The position numbers were made by a program, and so were the translations under genes. Source: UBA877 sp963837875 (GTDB lineage Bacteria; Chloroflexota; Anaerolineae; Anaerolineales; Villigracilaceae). From it: a stretch of DNA of 64,000 nt. The DNA is taken from the NCBI GenBank assembly GCA_963837875.1, contig CAWIOV010000002.1, forward strand, positions 494,739-558,738, written 5' to 3'. The notes beneath the pieces were generated by a model. The model was given only the letters and a program-made list of their open reading frames with translations. It had not been told where the DNA came from and searched no databases. Position 1 is the stretch's first letter. Every line of letters starts with the position of its first letter. This document shows positions 43,835 through 51,479 of the stretch, piece after piece.

Positions 43835-45715
43835 CTAGAGGGAACGATAAAAATCCTGCAATTCGGCTTGCGGTGTCACCCCCAGTTCCTCGCGCAGGCA
43901 TTTTTCGAGCGCCTGGTATAGGCGATAAGCCGCAGTACGATCGCCGAGCGCAAGAGCGGCGCGCATACCCCAAAGCACTGCCTGTTCCTGCCATGGTTCG
44001 ATTGCCAACAACCGGTAACACAGTTCCAGCGCAGCCAGGGCTTGCCCCTCCTGGTAATACTTGCGGGCGGTCTCAAGCAAGGCACGCTGGTAGAGCAACA
44101 GAAGACGCTGACGGGTGGGCTCACTCCAATCCGCCTGCGTAAATTCGGAGAGAAAATCTCCCCGATACAGGCTTAATGCCTTTTCCCAATCCTGGCGCTG
44201 GCAGGCTTGTTCGAAAGCGCTGAAATCCACCCATTCCGCCAGGGCATCGGGAAGAGGGACGGATAGGATCAAGATTTGCCCTTCCACCCGCAGGTAGCGT
44301 GATGGGAAGCGGCCAGGCAGATCGGGTTCCAAGGCGCGCCGCAACGCCGAAGTGGCCTGGTGGAGCAGGTCAAATGCGGTCGAAGGCGGGTGGGTGGGAA
44401 AGAGCGCTTCAACAGCTTGTGCCAGTCCCAGGCGCTGGTTCGGGCTGAGCAGCAGCAGGATCAGCAATTCGCCAGCACGGCGCTTCTGAAGCATCTTACG
44501 CGGGATGGGCTGCCGTCCCTGCCAGACCTGCAAACCGCCCAGTGTTTCGACGCGCAAGGACGGCCGCGGGCTGTTTTGCAGGTTCTCCAACATATACTTT
44601 GCCATCTCTCTCAGGGCAGCGTCGCGGCTGGCGATGGCAGAAGCAATGACGGGGTATGCGCGCGGGCGCTCCTGGTCGAGTAAAAACATGAAGCCATTGG
44701 CATGGATGAGCGTGAGCGCCTGGCAGGTTGCCGGGCGGGCATCGCTGCGTTTTTGTGCCAGGAGCGAAGCCGCCAATCCCAGCCAGGCGTGCGCCATATC
44801 CAGGTTCGCCTTCAAGGGAGTTAGCATTTCCAGGGCCGCCTGGAAGTGCGCTTCTGCTTGGGAGAAATTGTCAGACTGCCAGGCAATCTTGCCTGCCTGC
44901 ACCAACGCTATGCCTCTCAGATGGTTGTAACCGATGCGGCCGGCAACATTGGATGCATCTTCTACCCAACCGCGCGCCGTGGGCAGATCACCTTGCTCTA
45001 GCGTCAGGCAGGACATGCCCAGACGGGCATAGAAGTTCAGTTCAGGAGAACCAAGCAATTCACCCAACGAACGGGTCATACTGAACTCACTGAAAGCCTC
45101 CGCAAAATTTTCTGCAGCCAGGGCTAGAAAAGCGGCAATGCAATGCGCCCAGCCTTCGCCCAGCGAACCGGGCTGAGCCACATGAAGCAGTTCCGCCTGG
45201 CGCGCCGCGGATCGTTGCAATTGGCCACTTAATAAGTGTACCCAACTCATGGTGACAAGCGGTCCCCAAAACAGTTCACTCATTCCCCGGTTTTGTGCCA
45301 GCCGCAGTACTTCTTCATCGGTGGAAATGGAAAGAGCAAATTGCCCGCGCGGCATATACACTTCCGCCGAAAGATTATGGAGAGCCCGCACTAAAATCAC
45401 ATCTGCACCGCACACGCGGCTAAGTAAAATCGCCCGGTGCAGGCAGGTCTCACTGGCATCCAGGTCATCGGTTTCCCCGGCGCACTGGCCCAAAGTCAGG
45501 TAAGCGCTGGCGCGCAAGACATTGGCGGTATGCTGGTCCTCCGCCGGTCCCAATTCGGTTTCGATTAGTTCAAGAGCATGCCGGGCAAGAGCTGAGGCAT
45601 CGCCATACTGTCCAAGACGAAACAACCCTTCCGCCTGCGCCAGCAAAGCATCCACGACCCAGCGTGGCTGGCGATCTGCCTGCGCGCTGCGCAATGCTTC
45701 TTCTGCCTTTTGCAA
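43835..45715 (-). CDS. TPR-BTAD transcriptional regulator (SARP-like domains at the C-terminus)
   Basis: 626 residues from TTG at 45715. Residues 1-380 are TPR-like helical pairs (ALLAQAEGLFRLGQYGDASALARHAL). Residues about 400-490 are a winged helix (RVETLGGLQVWQGRQPIPRKMLQKRRAGELLILLLLSPNQRL) and 500-626 a BTAD domain (ALLETARKYYQEGQALAALELCYRLLAIEPWQEQAVLWGMRAALALGDRTAAYRLYQAL). The DNA-binding and BTAD part comes last, unlike actinobacterial SARPs. The frame stays open upstream to 45814 with sensible TPR sequence, so the true N-terminus is longer. AGAGG lies 5 bp before an in-frame ATA at 45790. Controls unknown targets. Confidence 0.8.
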   Translation of the reverse strand: MQKAEEALRSAQADRQPRWVVDALLAQAEGLFRLGQYGDASALARHALELIETELGPAEDQHTANVLRASAYLTLGQCAGETDDLDASETCLHRAILLSRVCGADVILVRALHNLSAEVYMPRGQFALSISTDEEVLRLAQNRGMSELFWGPLVTMSWVHLLSGQLQRSAARQAELLHVAQPGSLGEGWAHCIAAFLALAAENFAEAFSEFSMTRSLGELLGSPELNFYARLGMSCLTLEQGDLPTARGWVEDASNVAGRIGYNHLRGIALVQAGKIAWQSDNFSQAEAHFQAALEMLTPLKANLDMAHAWLGLAASLLAQKRSDARPATCQALTLIHANGFMFLLDQERPRAYPVIASAIASRDAALREMAKYMLENLQNSPRPSLRVETLGGLQVWQGRQPIPRKMLQKRRAGELLILLLLSPNQRLGLAQAVEALFPTHPPSTAFDLLHQATSALRRALEPDLPGRFPSRYLRVEGQILILSVPLPDALAEWVDFSAFEQACQRQDWEKALSLYRGDFLSEFTQADWSEPTRQRLLLLYQRALLETARKYYQEGQALAALELCYRLLAIEPWQEQAVLWGMRAALALGDRTAAYRLYQALEKCLREELGVTPQAELQDFYRSL

Positions 45716-45811
45716 ACCAAGGCTGATTTGTCCGGAGCGAAGATATTGCCGGCTTTGCGTCAGCAGATCTATGGGAAGTTCAGCGTCTATATTTGCCTCT
45801 TTCCAACTCGT

Positions 45812-45898
45812 TTAATTTTTTTTATCCCAACAATTATACTTATCCCTGGCTTTGGTGCATGAATAGTTAACGAAGAGACGTAATCGCCCGTTGGTCAT
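45812..45898 (-). CDS. Possible leader peptide upstream of the BTAD regulator
   Basis: A 28-codon ORF with ATG at 45898 and AAGGAGA (45904-45910) five bases upstream, one of the best ribosome sites on this strand. It reads MTNGRLRLFVNYSCTKARDK and ends KKN-stop. The stop (45812-45814) lies 22 bp before the ATA candidate start of the regulator and is in the same frame. It could be a leader that couples translation, or the relic of the regulator's own start. Confidence 0.4.
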   Translation of the reverse strand: MTNGRLRLFVNYSCTKARDKYNCWDKKN

Positions 45899-46092
45899 GG
45901 CTGTCTCCTTTTTCCATCGAGAAGATATCACTGTGTAATTGGGGCGAATTATAGGCGGTTTTTCCAGCGTTGGTAGAAGCGGGAATACCAGCGTTAGCTG
46001 CTCTTTCGCGGGCTGCAGGTAGGTTTTGCAAAAAAACCTGCGTGATTCGCTGAAAATGTGCGATAATGAGGGCAGAAAAAAAAGGAGGCACC

Positions 46093-46830
46093 ATGCAGAT
46101 ATTAGGCATTGACATCGGTGGAACGGGGATCAAGGGTGCCCCGGTGGACACAGAGACAGGCAAGCTGCTTGCCCCTCGTTTTCGTATCCCTACTCCCAGC
46201 CCTTCCAAGCCGATCGCGGTAGCCGGGGTCGTGGGGAAGATCGTCAAGCATTTCGACTGGCACGCGCCAATGGGATGCGGCTTCCCTGGGGTAGTGCGGG
46301 AGGGTGTGGCTCTGACGGCAGCCAATATCCATCGGAGCTGGATCGAGACGAATGTTGCCGACCTTTTCGCCAGGCAAACCAATTGCCCGGTGCGAGTCCT
46401 CAACGATGCAGACGCGGCCGGGCTGGCTGAGATGACCTTTGGGGCGGGCAAGGGGCGCAGCGGCACGGTGCTGGTGGTTACGTTGGGCACCGGCATCGGT
46501 TCAGCGCTGTTTAGCGGCGGACTCCTGCTGCCCAATACCGAGTTCGGCCACCTGCGGATCAGGGGTAAGGATGCCGAGCGGCGCGCTTCCGATTCGGTGC
46601 GCAAGCTCGAAGATCTTTCCTGGAAAGACTGGGCCAAACGGTTGGACGAATACCTGGGTGCCATGCAAGCCCTCGTCTGGCCCGATTTGATCATCCTGGG
46701 GGGCGGGGCCGTCAAGTATTACGAGCGCTTCGCTCACCGGCTGACCGTGCGCGCTGAGGTCGCTCCTGCTCTATTGGGAAACGAGGCTGGTATTGTCGGC
46801 GCAGCGCTGGCGGCGTTGGCTGTTCTTTGA
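46093..46830 (+). CDS. ppgK: Polyphosphate glucokinase-like ROK family kinase
   Basis: 245 residues. Actin-like sugar kinase: phosphate-1 motif LGIDIGGTGIKG (residues 4-15), RIPTPSPSKP, the sugar region MGCGFPGVV and NDADAAGLAEMTFGAGKGRSGTVLVVTLGTGIGSALFSGG. EFGHLRIRGKDAE is where ROK proteins have the C-G-x-x-G-C zinc site; it is missing, as in polyphosphate glucokinases. It phosphorylates glucose with polyP and/or ATP. ATG at 46093 follows AAGGAGG (46082-46088) after an A8 run. It fits the sugar-phosphate theme (glgC, GH94). Confidence 0.85.
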   Translation: MQILGIDIGGTGIKGAPVDTETGKLLAPRFRIPTPSPSKPIAVAGVVGKIVKHFDWHAPMGCGFPGVVREGVALTAANIHRSWIETNVADLFARQTNCPVRVLNDADAAGLAEMTFGAGKGRSGTVLVVTLGTGIGSALFSGGLLLPNTEFGHLRIRGKDAERRASDSVRKLEDLSWKDWAKRLDEYLGAMQALVWPDLIILGGGAVKYYERFAHRLTVRAEVAPALLGNEAGIVGAALAALAVL

Positions 46831-46842
46831 AAATTGATCCCC

Positions 46843-46871
46843 TTGACAAATGAGAACATTAGTTCTATAAT
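46843..46871 (+). promoter_or_regulatory. Full consensus sigma-70 promoter with a GAAC-N4-GTTC palindrome
   Basis: TTGACA (46843-46848), exactly 17 nt, TATAAT (46866-46871): a perfect match in both hexamers and spacing. The spacer contains GAAC-ATTA-GTTC (46854-46865), the form of the Gram-positive-type LexA (SOS) box, placed where a bound repressor blocks polymerase. What it drives is unclear; the next gene begins 430 bp downstream. Confidence 0.6.
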
Positions 46872-47300
46872 TACCCCATGTTGCAGACAAATGGAAACTC
46901 GAATTGGCCTGTGTACAGCCCTGCCGGGGAACCCCACCTTTTCCCCTGTCTATCCATTCGTTCCGCATGTCAAATCCCGTCTCCCGGCCGCCCTCTTCTC
47001 CGGTTGCAAAGTTTATGCCCCTGCGCATTCGCCCGCAGGGGCTATTCGTTTCTCCGTCGTTCCGAGGAACGAATATTGTACCCGTAGGGTATACCCTCCC
47101 CACAGGCGCCACCCTGCCCGCCCAATCTCCGCCGGGCGAAGGCTACTCCCCTGGTCTCATCCTCTTTTCTTCCTTCTTCCACATCCCCGAAATCCTCACA
47201 TATTCGGATATAATATATCCAAGTATCAACGTTTCCCATTTCTTGTATCTTGTATCTTTTTTTTATCTCACCCCTTCTGCCTTCTTCTGGATGAAATCCC
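46872..47300 (+). other. Long untranslated region after the consensus promoter
   Basis: 429 bp with no supportable gene. Open frames here are short and unlike proteins. The region has pyrimidine-rich stretches and a small hairpin GGGTATACCC (about 47087-47096). It could be the 5' leader of the decarboxylase at 47301 or encode a small RNA. Confidence 0.35.
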
Positions 47301-48938
47301 ATGGAACCTGCCGAAACCACCCTTGGAGACTACCTGATCCAAAAGCTATTTGAGCACGGAGTGCGCCATGCCTTCGGTATCCCCGGCGATTACGTGCTGG
47401 CCTTCTATAAAAAACTCTACGAAAGCAAAATAAAGGTCATCAACACCTGCGACGAGCAGTCCGCCGGCTATGCCGCCAACGCCTATGCGCGTGTGCGCGG
47501 CCTGGGTGTGGTCTGCATCACCTACGGCGTGGGTGCCTTGAAGGTGGTCAACACCACCGCCCAGGCCTACGCCGAAGAATCCCCGGTCCTCATCATCAGC
47601 GGTGCGCCCGGCCTCAAGGAACAAAGCGGCGATCCCCTGCTGCACCACAAGTCCAAAGCCTTCAACACCCAGCTCAAAGTCTTCGAGCAGCTCACCGTTG
47701 CCCAGGCGGTCCTGGATAACCCCGAAACCGCCTGCAGTGAGATCAACCGCGTCCTGGCGGCTGTCATCTGCTATCGCCGCCCGGGCTATATCGAGATCCC
47801 GCGTGACATGGTTTCCGTGAAAGTCACCCCGATCGAAGAAAAGTTTGTGCCGCCGGATGTGGATAAAGGTCCCTTCAAGGAAGCCCTCTCCGAAGCAGTC
47901 GCGATGATCAACAGCGCCAAACAGCCCGTGCTGGTTGCCGGCGTGGAACTGTTGCGCTACGGCATGCATACCGCCTTCCGGCAATTGGTAGAGAAGACCC
48001 ATATCCCGGTCACCTCCACCATCCTGGGCAAGTCCGCCTTCGGTGAGCGCGACCCGCTCTATATCGGCATGTACGAAGGTGGACTGAGCCAGGAGCCGGT
48101 CCGCCAGTACGTGGAGGGCAGCGATTGTCTCATCCTCCTGGGTGTGCTCCTGACCGATCTTGACCTGGGTATCTTTACCGCTCACCTGGACCAGGGCAAC
48201 TCCATCTATTCCACCAGCGAGAAAACCTCCATCCGCTTTCACACCTACAACGCCGTCTACCTGAACGGTTTCCTGCAGGGCCTCCTGAAGGCCGATATCC
48301 AGCCCCGCCCGGGCCAACCCATCCCGCATGTCGCCCCGCTGGGCGTATTCCAGCCCGTTCCGGGCGCGAAAATGACCGTGCAGCGCCTCTTCCAGCGCCT
48401 GGAAACGTACTTCGACGATGACACCTTTGTCATTGCGGATACCGGCGATGCCTTGTTTGCCTCTGGCGACATCTCGATCCCGCGCGCCACCGAATTCATG
48501 TCCTCGGCCTATTACGCCACGCTCGGCTTTGCCCTGCCAGCCAGTATCGGCGTCCAGTTGGCGCTCCCCAAGCTGCGACCGCTCGTGCTGGTCGGCGATG
48601 GGGCCTTCCAAATGACCGGCATGGAACTGTCCACCTCCGTCCGCTACGGCCTTAACCCGATCGTCATCGTGCTCAATAATTACGGCTACGGCACCGAACG
48701 CCCCCTGCTGGACGGTGGCTTCAACGACGTTGCCCCCTGGCAGTTTGCCCGCCTCCCCGAAGTGTTCGGCGCCGGCAAAGGCTTTGTGGTCGAGACCGAA
48801 GAGGAGTTCGAAGCAGCCCTGGCCGCCGCCCGCGCCTACACCGAAGGTTTCTGCATCCTGGATGTCCATCTCGGCCAGCACGATTTTTCCCCCGCTCTGC
48901 AGCGCATGACAAACGCCCTCGGAAAAAGGGTCAGGTAA
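47301..48938 (+). CDS. Thiamine diphosphate-dependent 2-oxoacid decarboxylase (pyruvate/indolepyruvate type)
   Basis: 545 residues, typical. ThDP-activating glutamate E52 in CDEQSAGYAANAYAR, the second-half cofactor motif LVGDGAFQMTGMELSTSVRYGLNPIVIVLNNYGYGTERPL (from about residue 430), and IPGDYVLAFYKKLY at the N-terminus. The HHKS segment (LLHHKSKAFNTQ) corresponds to the catalytic His pair of pyruvate decarboxylases. Indolepyruvate, phenylpyruvate or pyruvate could be the substrate; the active-site residues alone do not decide. Lies alone behind a long leader. A 533-codon open frame on the opposite strand is a GC-bias shadow. Confidence 0.9.
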   Translation: MEPAETTLGDYLIQKLFEHGVRHAFGIPGDYVLAFYKKLYESKIKVINTCDEQSAGYAANAYARVRGLGVVCITYGVGALKVVNTTAQAYAEESPVLIISGAPGLKEQSGDPLLHHKSKAFNTQLKVFEQLTVAQAVLDNPETACSEINRVLAAVICYRRPGYIEIPRDMVSVKVTPIEEKFVPPDVDKGPFKEALSEAVAMINSAKQPVLVAGVELLRYGMHTAFRQLVEKTHIPVTSTILGKSAFGERDPLYIGMYEGGLSQEPVRQYVEGSDCLILLGVLLTDLDLGIFTAHLDQGNSIYSTSEKTSIRFHTYNAVYLNGFLQGLLKADIQPRPGQPIPHVAPLGVFQPVPGAKMTVQRLFQRLETYFDDDTFVIADTGDALFASGDISIPRATEFMSSAYYATLGFALPASIGVQLALPKLRPLVLVGDGAFQMTGMELSTSVRYGLNPIVIVLNNYGYGTERPLLDGGFNDVAPWQFARLPEVFGAGKGFVVETEEEFEAALAAARAYTEGFCILDVHLGQHDFSPALQRMTNALGKRVR

Positions 48939-49021
48939 GCCAGCCATTATTGTCTTTCACTATCTTTCCACGTCTTTATCCTGACGGGCATGCCTCCCGC
49001 TCGTCCGCGTCCTAAGTCTGA

Positions 49022-49121
49022 TTCATTGGGAATCGCCGGGATATAGGGGAAGATATGGGGGTGTTGGGCGGGCAAAACCCGCCCAACACCCCCTATTTCT
49101 CCCATCACTCCGGCGATTCCC
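49022..49121. repeat. GGGAATCGCCGG palindromic repeat, copy B (most complete)
   Basis: Outer arms GGGAATCGCCGG (49028-49039) and CCGGCGATTCCC (49110-49121) are a perfect 12-bp inverted repeat. Inner arms (49057-49072 and 49078-49093) are a perfect 16-bp inverted repeat with a CAAAA loop. The whole can fold as one long cruciform. TTCATT plus the left arm is identical to the copy at 40495. Confidence 0.85.
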
Positions 49122-49240
49122 AGAGAGCCCCAAGTCTTGAAACTGTCAGGAAGCTTGGAAATTCTCTAGCAAGAAACGGGTTGCAGCCCGCCCAGGCTTC
49201 GGTATAATGGGGGCTTCGCATCTCAAAGAAGAGGCTGCCA

Positions 49241-50167
49241 ATGTCAATGAAGCTCAAAATCTGGATTGCCCTGCTGATAGTTTATATCGTCTGGGGTGGC
49301 ACGTACCTCGGCATACGCTATGCCGTCGAGACCATCCCGCCCTTCCTCATGGCCGGGACGCGTTTCCTGCTCTCAGGAGCCATCCTGTACGTCTGGCGGC
49401 GTCTTGCCGGCGATCCTGCGCCGACGCGCAGCCAGTGGTTGCAGGCCGCAGTGGTAGGCCTGCTGCTCCTGCTCTGCGGCAATGGTCTTGTTTCGCTGGC
49501 AGAACAGAGTGTCGCCTCCGGGATCGCCGCACTGCTGGTCGGCTCCGCGCCCCTCTGGATGACCATCTTCGAAGCCCTTCGCCCGGGCGGGGTGCGCCCG
49601 AATGCCCTCGGGATCGTTGGCCTGGTCATTGGCTTCGGCGGCATCGCCCTGCTGGTAGTCCCCGACCTGATGAGCAGGAATGCCGGCAACTCCCACCCGC
49701 TCGGGATTGTCACCCTGTTGGTCGGCGCACTTTTCTGGTCGCTTGGCTCCATCTACAGCCGCACTGCCCACCTCCCGGCTTCCTCCCTGCTCTCCACCGG
49801 CATGGAGATGTTGGCCGGGGGCGTCGGCTTGTATCTGGCCGGGACTCTTACCGGCGAATGGCACCAACTCGTACTGGTCAATATAACCACCCGGTCCTGG
49901 CTCGGCTTAGCCTACCTGGTTGTGTTTGGATCCATGGCCGGCTTCACGGCCTATGCCTGGCTGCTGCGCTCCGCCCCGGTCTCCCTGGTGGCCACCTATG
50001 CCTACGTCAATCCAGTGGTGGCGATCCTGCTCGGCAGCCTGTTCGCCCAGGAAACTCTCACGGTATACGTACTGCTTTCGGCCCTGGTCATTATCGGCTC
50101 GGTTATCCTCATCAACGTCTCCCGCCGTTCCGCCCCGCCCGCTCCTCCCATCGTGGCCGGGGAATAA
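49241..50167 (+). CDS. EamA family (drug/metabolite) transporter
   Basis: 308 residues, about ten membrane helices in two EamA halves: IALLIVYIVWGGTYLGIRYAVETIPPFLMAGTRFLLSGAIL at the start and VTLLVGALFWSLGSIYSRTAHLPASSLLSTGMEMLAGG for the second. SLVATYAYVNPVVAILLGSLFAQETLTVYVLLSALVIIGSVILIN is the diagnostic last segment. Exports metabolites or drugs; substrate unknown. Promoter TTGCAG (49181) - 16 - TATAAT (49203-49208). GAAGAGG upstream of ATG 49241. Converges with the rRNA methyltransferase-like gene. Confidence 0.9.
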   Translation: MSMKLKIWIALLIVYIVWGGTYLGIRYAVETIPPFLMAGTRFLLSGAILYVWRRLAGDPAPTRSQWLQAAVVGLLLLLCGNGLVSLAEQSVASGIAALLVGSAPLWMTIFEALRPGGVRPNALGIVGLVIGFGGIALLVVPDLMSRNAGNSHPLGIVTLLVGALFWSLGSIYSRTAHLPASSLLSTGMEMLAGGVGLYLAGTLTGEWHQLVLVNITTRSWLGLAYLVVFGSMAGFTAYAWLLRSAPVSLVATYAYVNPVVAILLGSLFAQETLTVYVLLSALVIIGSVILINVSRRSAPPAPPIVAGE

Positions 50168-50216
50168 GCACTGTAAAGACAAAAAAGTTTCCCCTTCGGG
50201 TACCTTTGTGCCAGAA

Positions 50217-50243
50217 TGCATCCGGTACTCCACGGGTGTTGCG
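50217..50243 (+). repeat. CCGGTACTCC intergenic repeat, copy 2
   Basis: 27 bp aligned to copies 1 and 3 without gaps; differs from copy 1 at five positions. Located between the EamA stop and the convergent methyltransferase stop. Confidence 0.65.
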
Positions 50244-50244
50244 T

Positions 50245-51249
50245 TTAATCTTTTTTCCTCTTCACTTTCAGGACTGCGATCTTCGTCGAGTGGTTGAACG
50301 GCGCCGGGTCTGTGACCGGCGCGCCGCTGCGGGTTGCCAGAGTTCCGCTGCAATCCTCCGGCACCGGGATCAACTCGGCGATCTGCAAATACCCGTCCGC
50401 GCATAACCTCTCCAGCGTTTGCAGATAGGCCTCCCCGCTGACGTATAAGGCGTTATTGATGGATACCAGCCAGCCGCCATCGTTGATCAGCGGACGCACC
50501 TTGTTGATCAGGCGGGCGCTGTCCATGTTCAGGTCCAGCCTGCCTTTGGAGGTTGCCGAGAAGAAGGGTGGGTCAAGCAGCACGCAGTCGAAGCGTTCGC
50601 CTATCCGCTTGAGCCGCCCGGCTTCGGACCAGAAATCCCCGCTTATGAAATCTTCCTTGTAAATGGGGAAGCCGTTCAGGGTGTAGGATGTCTTCGCCAG
50701 GTTGAGGAACTGCCGGTTCAGGTCCATCTGAATCACCCGATTTGCCCCGCCTGCCAGGGCTGCCACGCCCAAGCTGCCGGTGTACGCAAAGGTATTCAGC
50801 ACACTCTGGTCGCGCAGGTGGTTTTTGGCCCACAAGCGCAGGTTGCGCGTGTCCAGGTACAGGCTGGCGTCCCGGTTCATGCACAGGTCCAGCGCATACC
50901 AGACCCCGTGCTCCTGCACCTTCCGGTCGGGTTCTCCCCCGAACAGCCGCCGGCCGCGCTTTTCCTCCATAGAGGCGCTGTTGCGGGTTTTGAGTATCCC
51001 GGATTCCAGCCAAGGCAGGCGGCTCTGGAAAAAAGCCTGCGCCTGCTGGACCGCCGGCCAGCCCTCTTCCGGCGCTTCGGCATAGTTGTGCAGCACCAGT
51101 GTACGCCCATATACATCCACCACCAGTTCAGGCCAGCCCTCCAGGAAGCCGTTGAACAACCGCACGGCGCTCTTGTGCCCGGCATCCAACAACGCTTCCC
51201 GCGCCGTCAGGGCTTTCTCCAACAAGGCAGGTATTGCTTCCGCCATCAT
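50245..51249 (-). CDS. RlmI-like class I SAM-dependent rRNA methyltransferase
   Basis: 334 residues from the ATG at 51249. The N-terminal EEHI-like module (HKSAVRLFNGFLEGWPELVVDVYGRTLVLHNY) lacks a full PUA domain. The catalytic domain carries YLDTRNLRLWAKNHLRDQSVLNTFAYTGSLGVAALAGGANRVIQMDLN (SAM motif I and II), and DCVLLDPPFFSATSKG (motif IV, DPPxF). VSINNALY follows. It probably methylates cytosine C5 in 23S rRNA; exact site unknown. GGAGGAG is 9 bp upstream; TTG 51252 and ATG 51246 are alternatives. Confidence 0.85.
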   Translation of the reverse strand: MMAEAIPALLEKALTAREALLDAGHKSAVRLFNGFLEGWPELVVDVYGRTLVLHNYAEAPEEGWPAVQQAQAFFQSRLPWLESGILKTRNSASMEEKRGRRLFGGEPDRKVQEHGVWYALDLCMNRDASLYLDTRNLRLWAKNHLRDQSVLNTFAYTGSLGVAALAGGANRVIQMDLNRQFLNLAKTSYTLNGFPIYKEDFISGDFWSEAGRLKRIGERFDCVLLDPPFFSATSKGRLDLNMDSARLINKVRPLINDGGWLVSINNALYVSGEAYLQTLERLCADGYLQIAELIPVPEDCSGTLATRSGAPVTDPAPFNHSTKIAVLKVKRKKD

Positions 51250-51305
51250 CAAAACTCTCCTCCACCTTTCTTTACCAGACAGATTTCCTTTTCCTCGTAA
51301 CCGCC

Positions 51306-51332
51306 TGCACCCGGTGCTCCATGGGTGTCGTG
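51306..51332 (+). repeat. CCGGTACTCC intergenic repeat, copy 3
   Basis: 27 bp; core CCGGTGCTCCATGGGTGTCG. It lies upstream of the methyltransferase start rather than downstream of a gene, so copies are not tied to one side of genes. Confidence 0.65.
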
Positions 51333-51479
51333 GTTAAAATCTCAAATGGTACATAGTCAAGATAAAGACTTCCATCATTTGAAAAAGCACCCGCTCCGCT
51401 TGACTTCCTCTCAAAAACTGCTATATTATATCTAACGCAAGCTCAAGTTAGCCGTGCTGTTGGGTAAACCAGGAGGAAT

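Noticed and set aside
47346..48947. 533-codon open frame on the minus strand covering the decarboxylase
   Set aside because: It mirrors the plus-strand gene in codon-position phase, lacks domain motifs and is rich in Gly/Val/Asp as expected from the reverse complement of GC-rich coding sequence.
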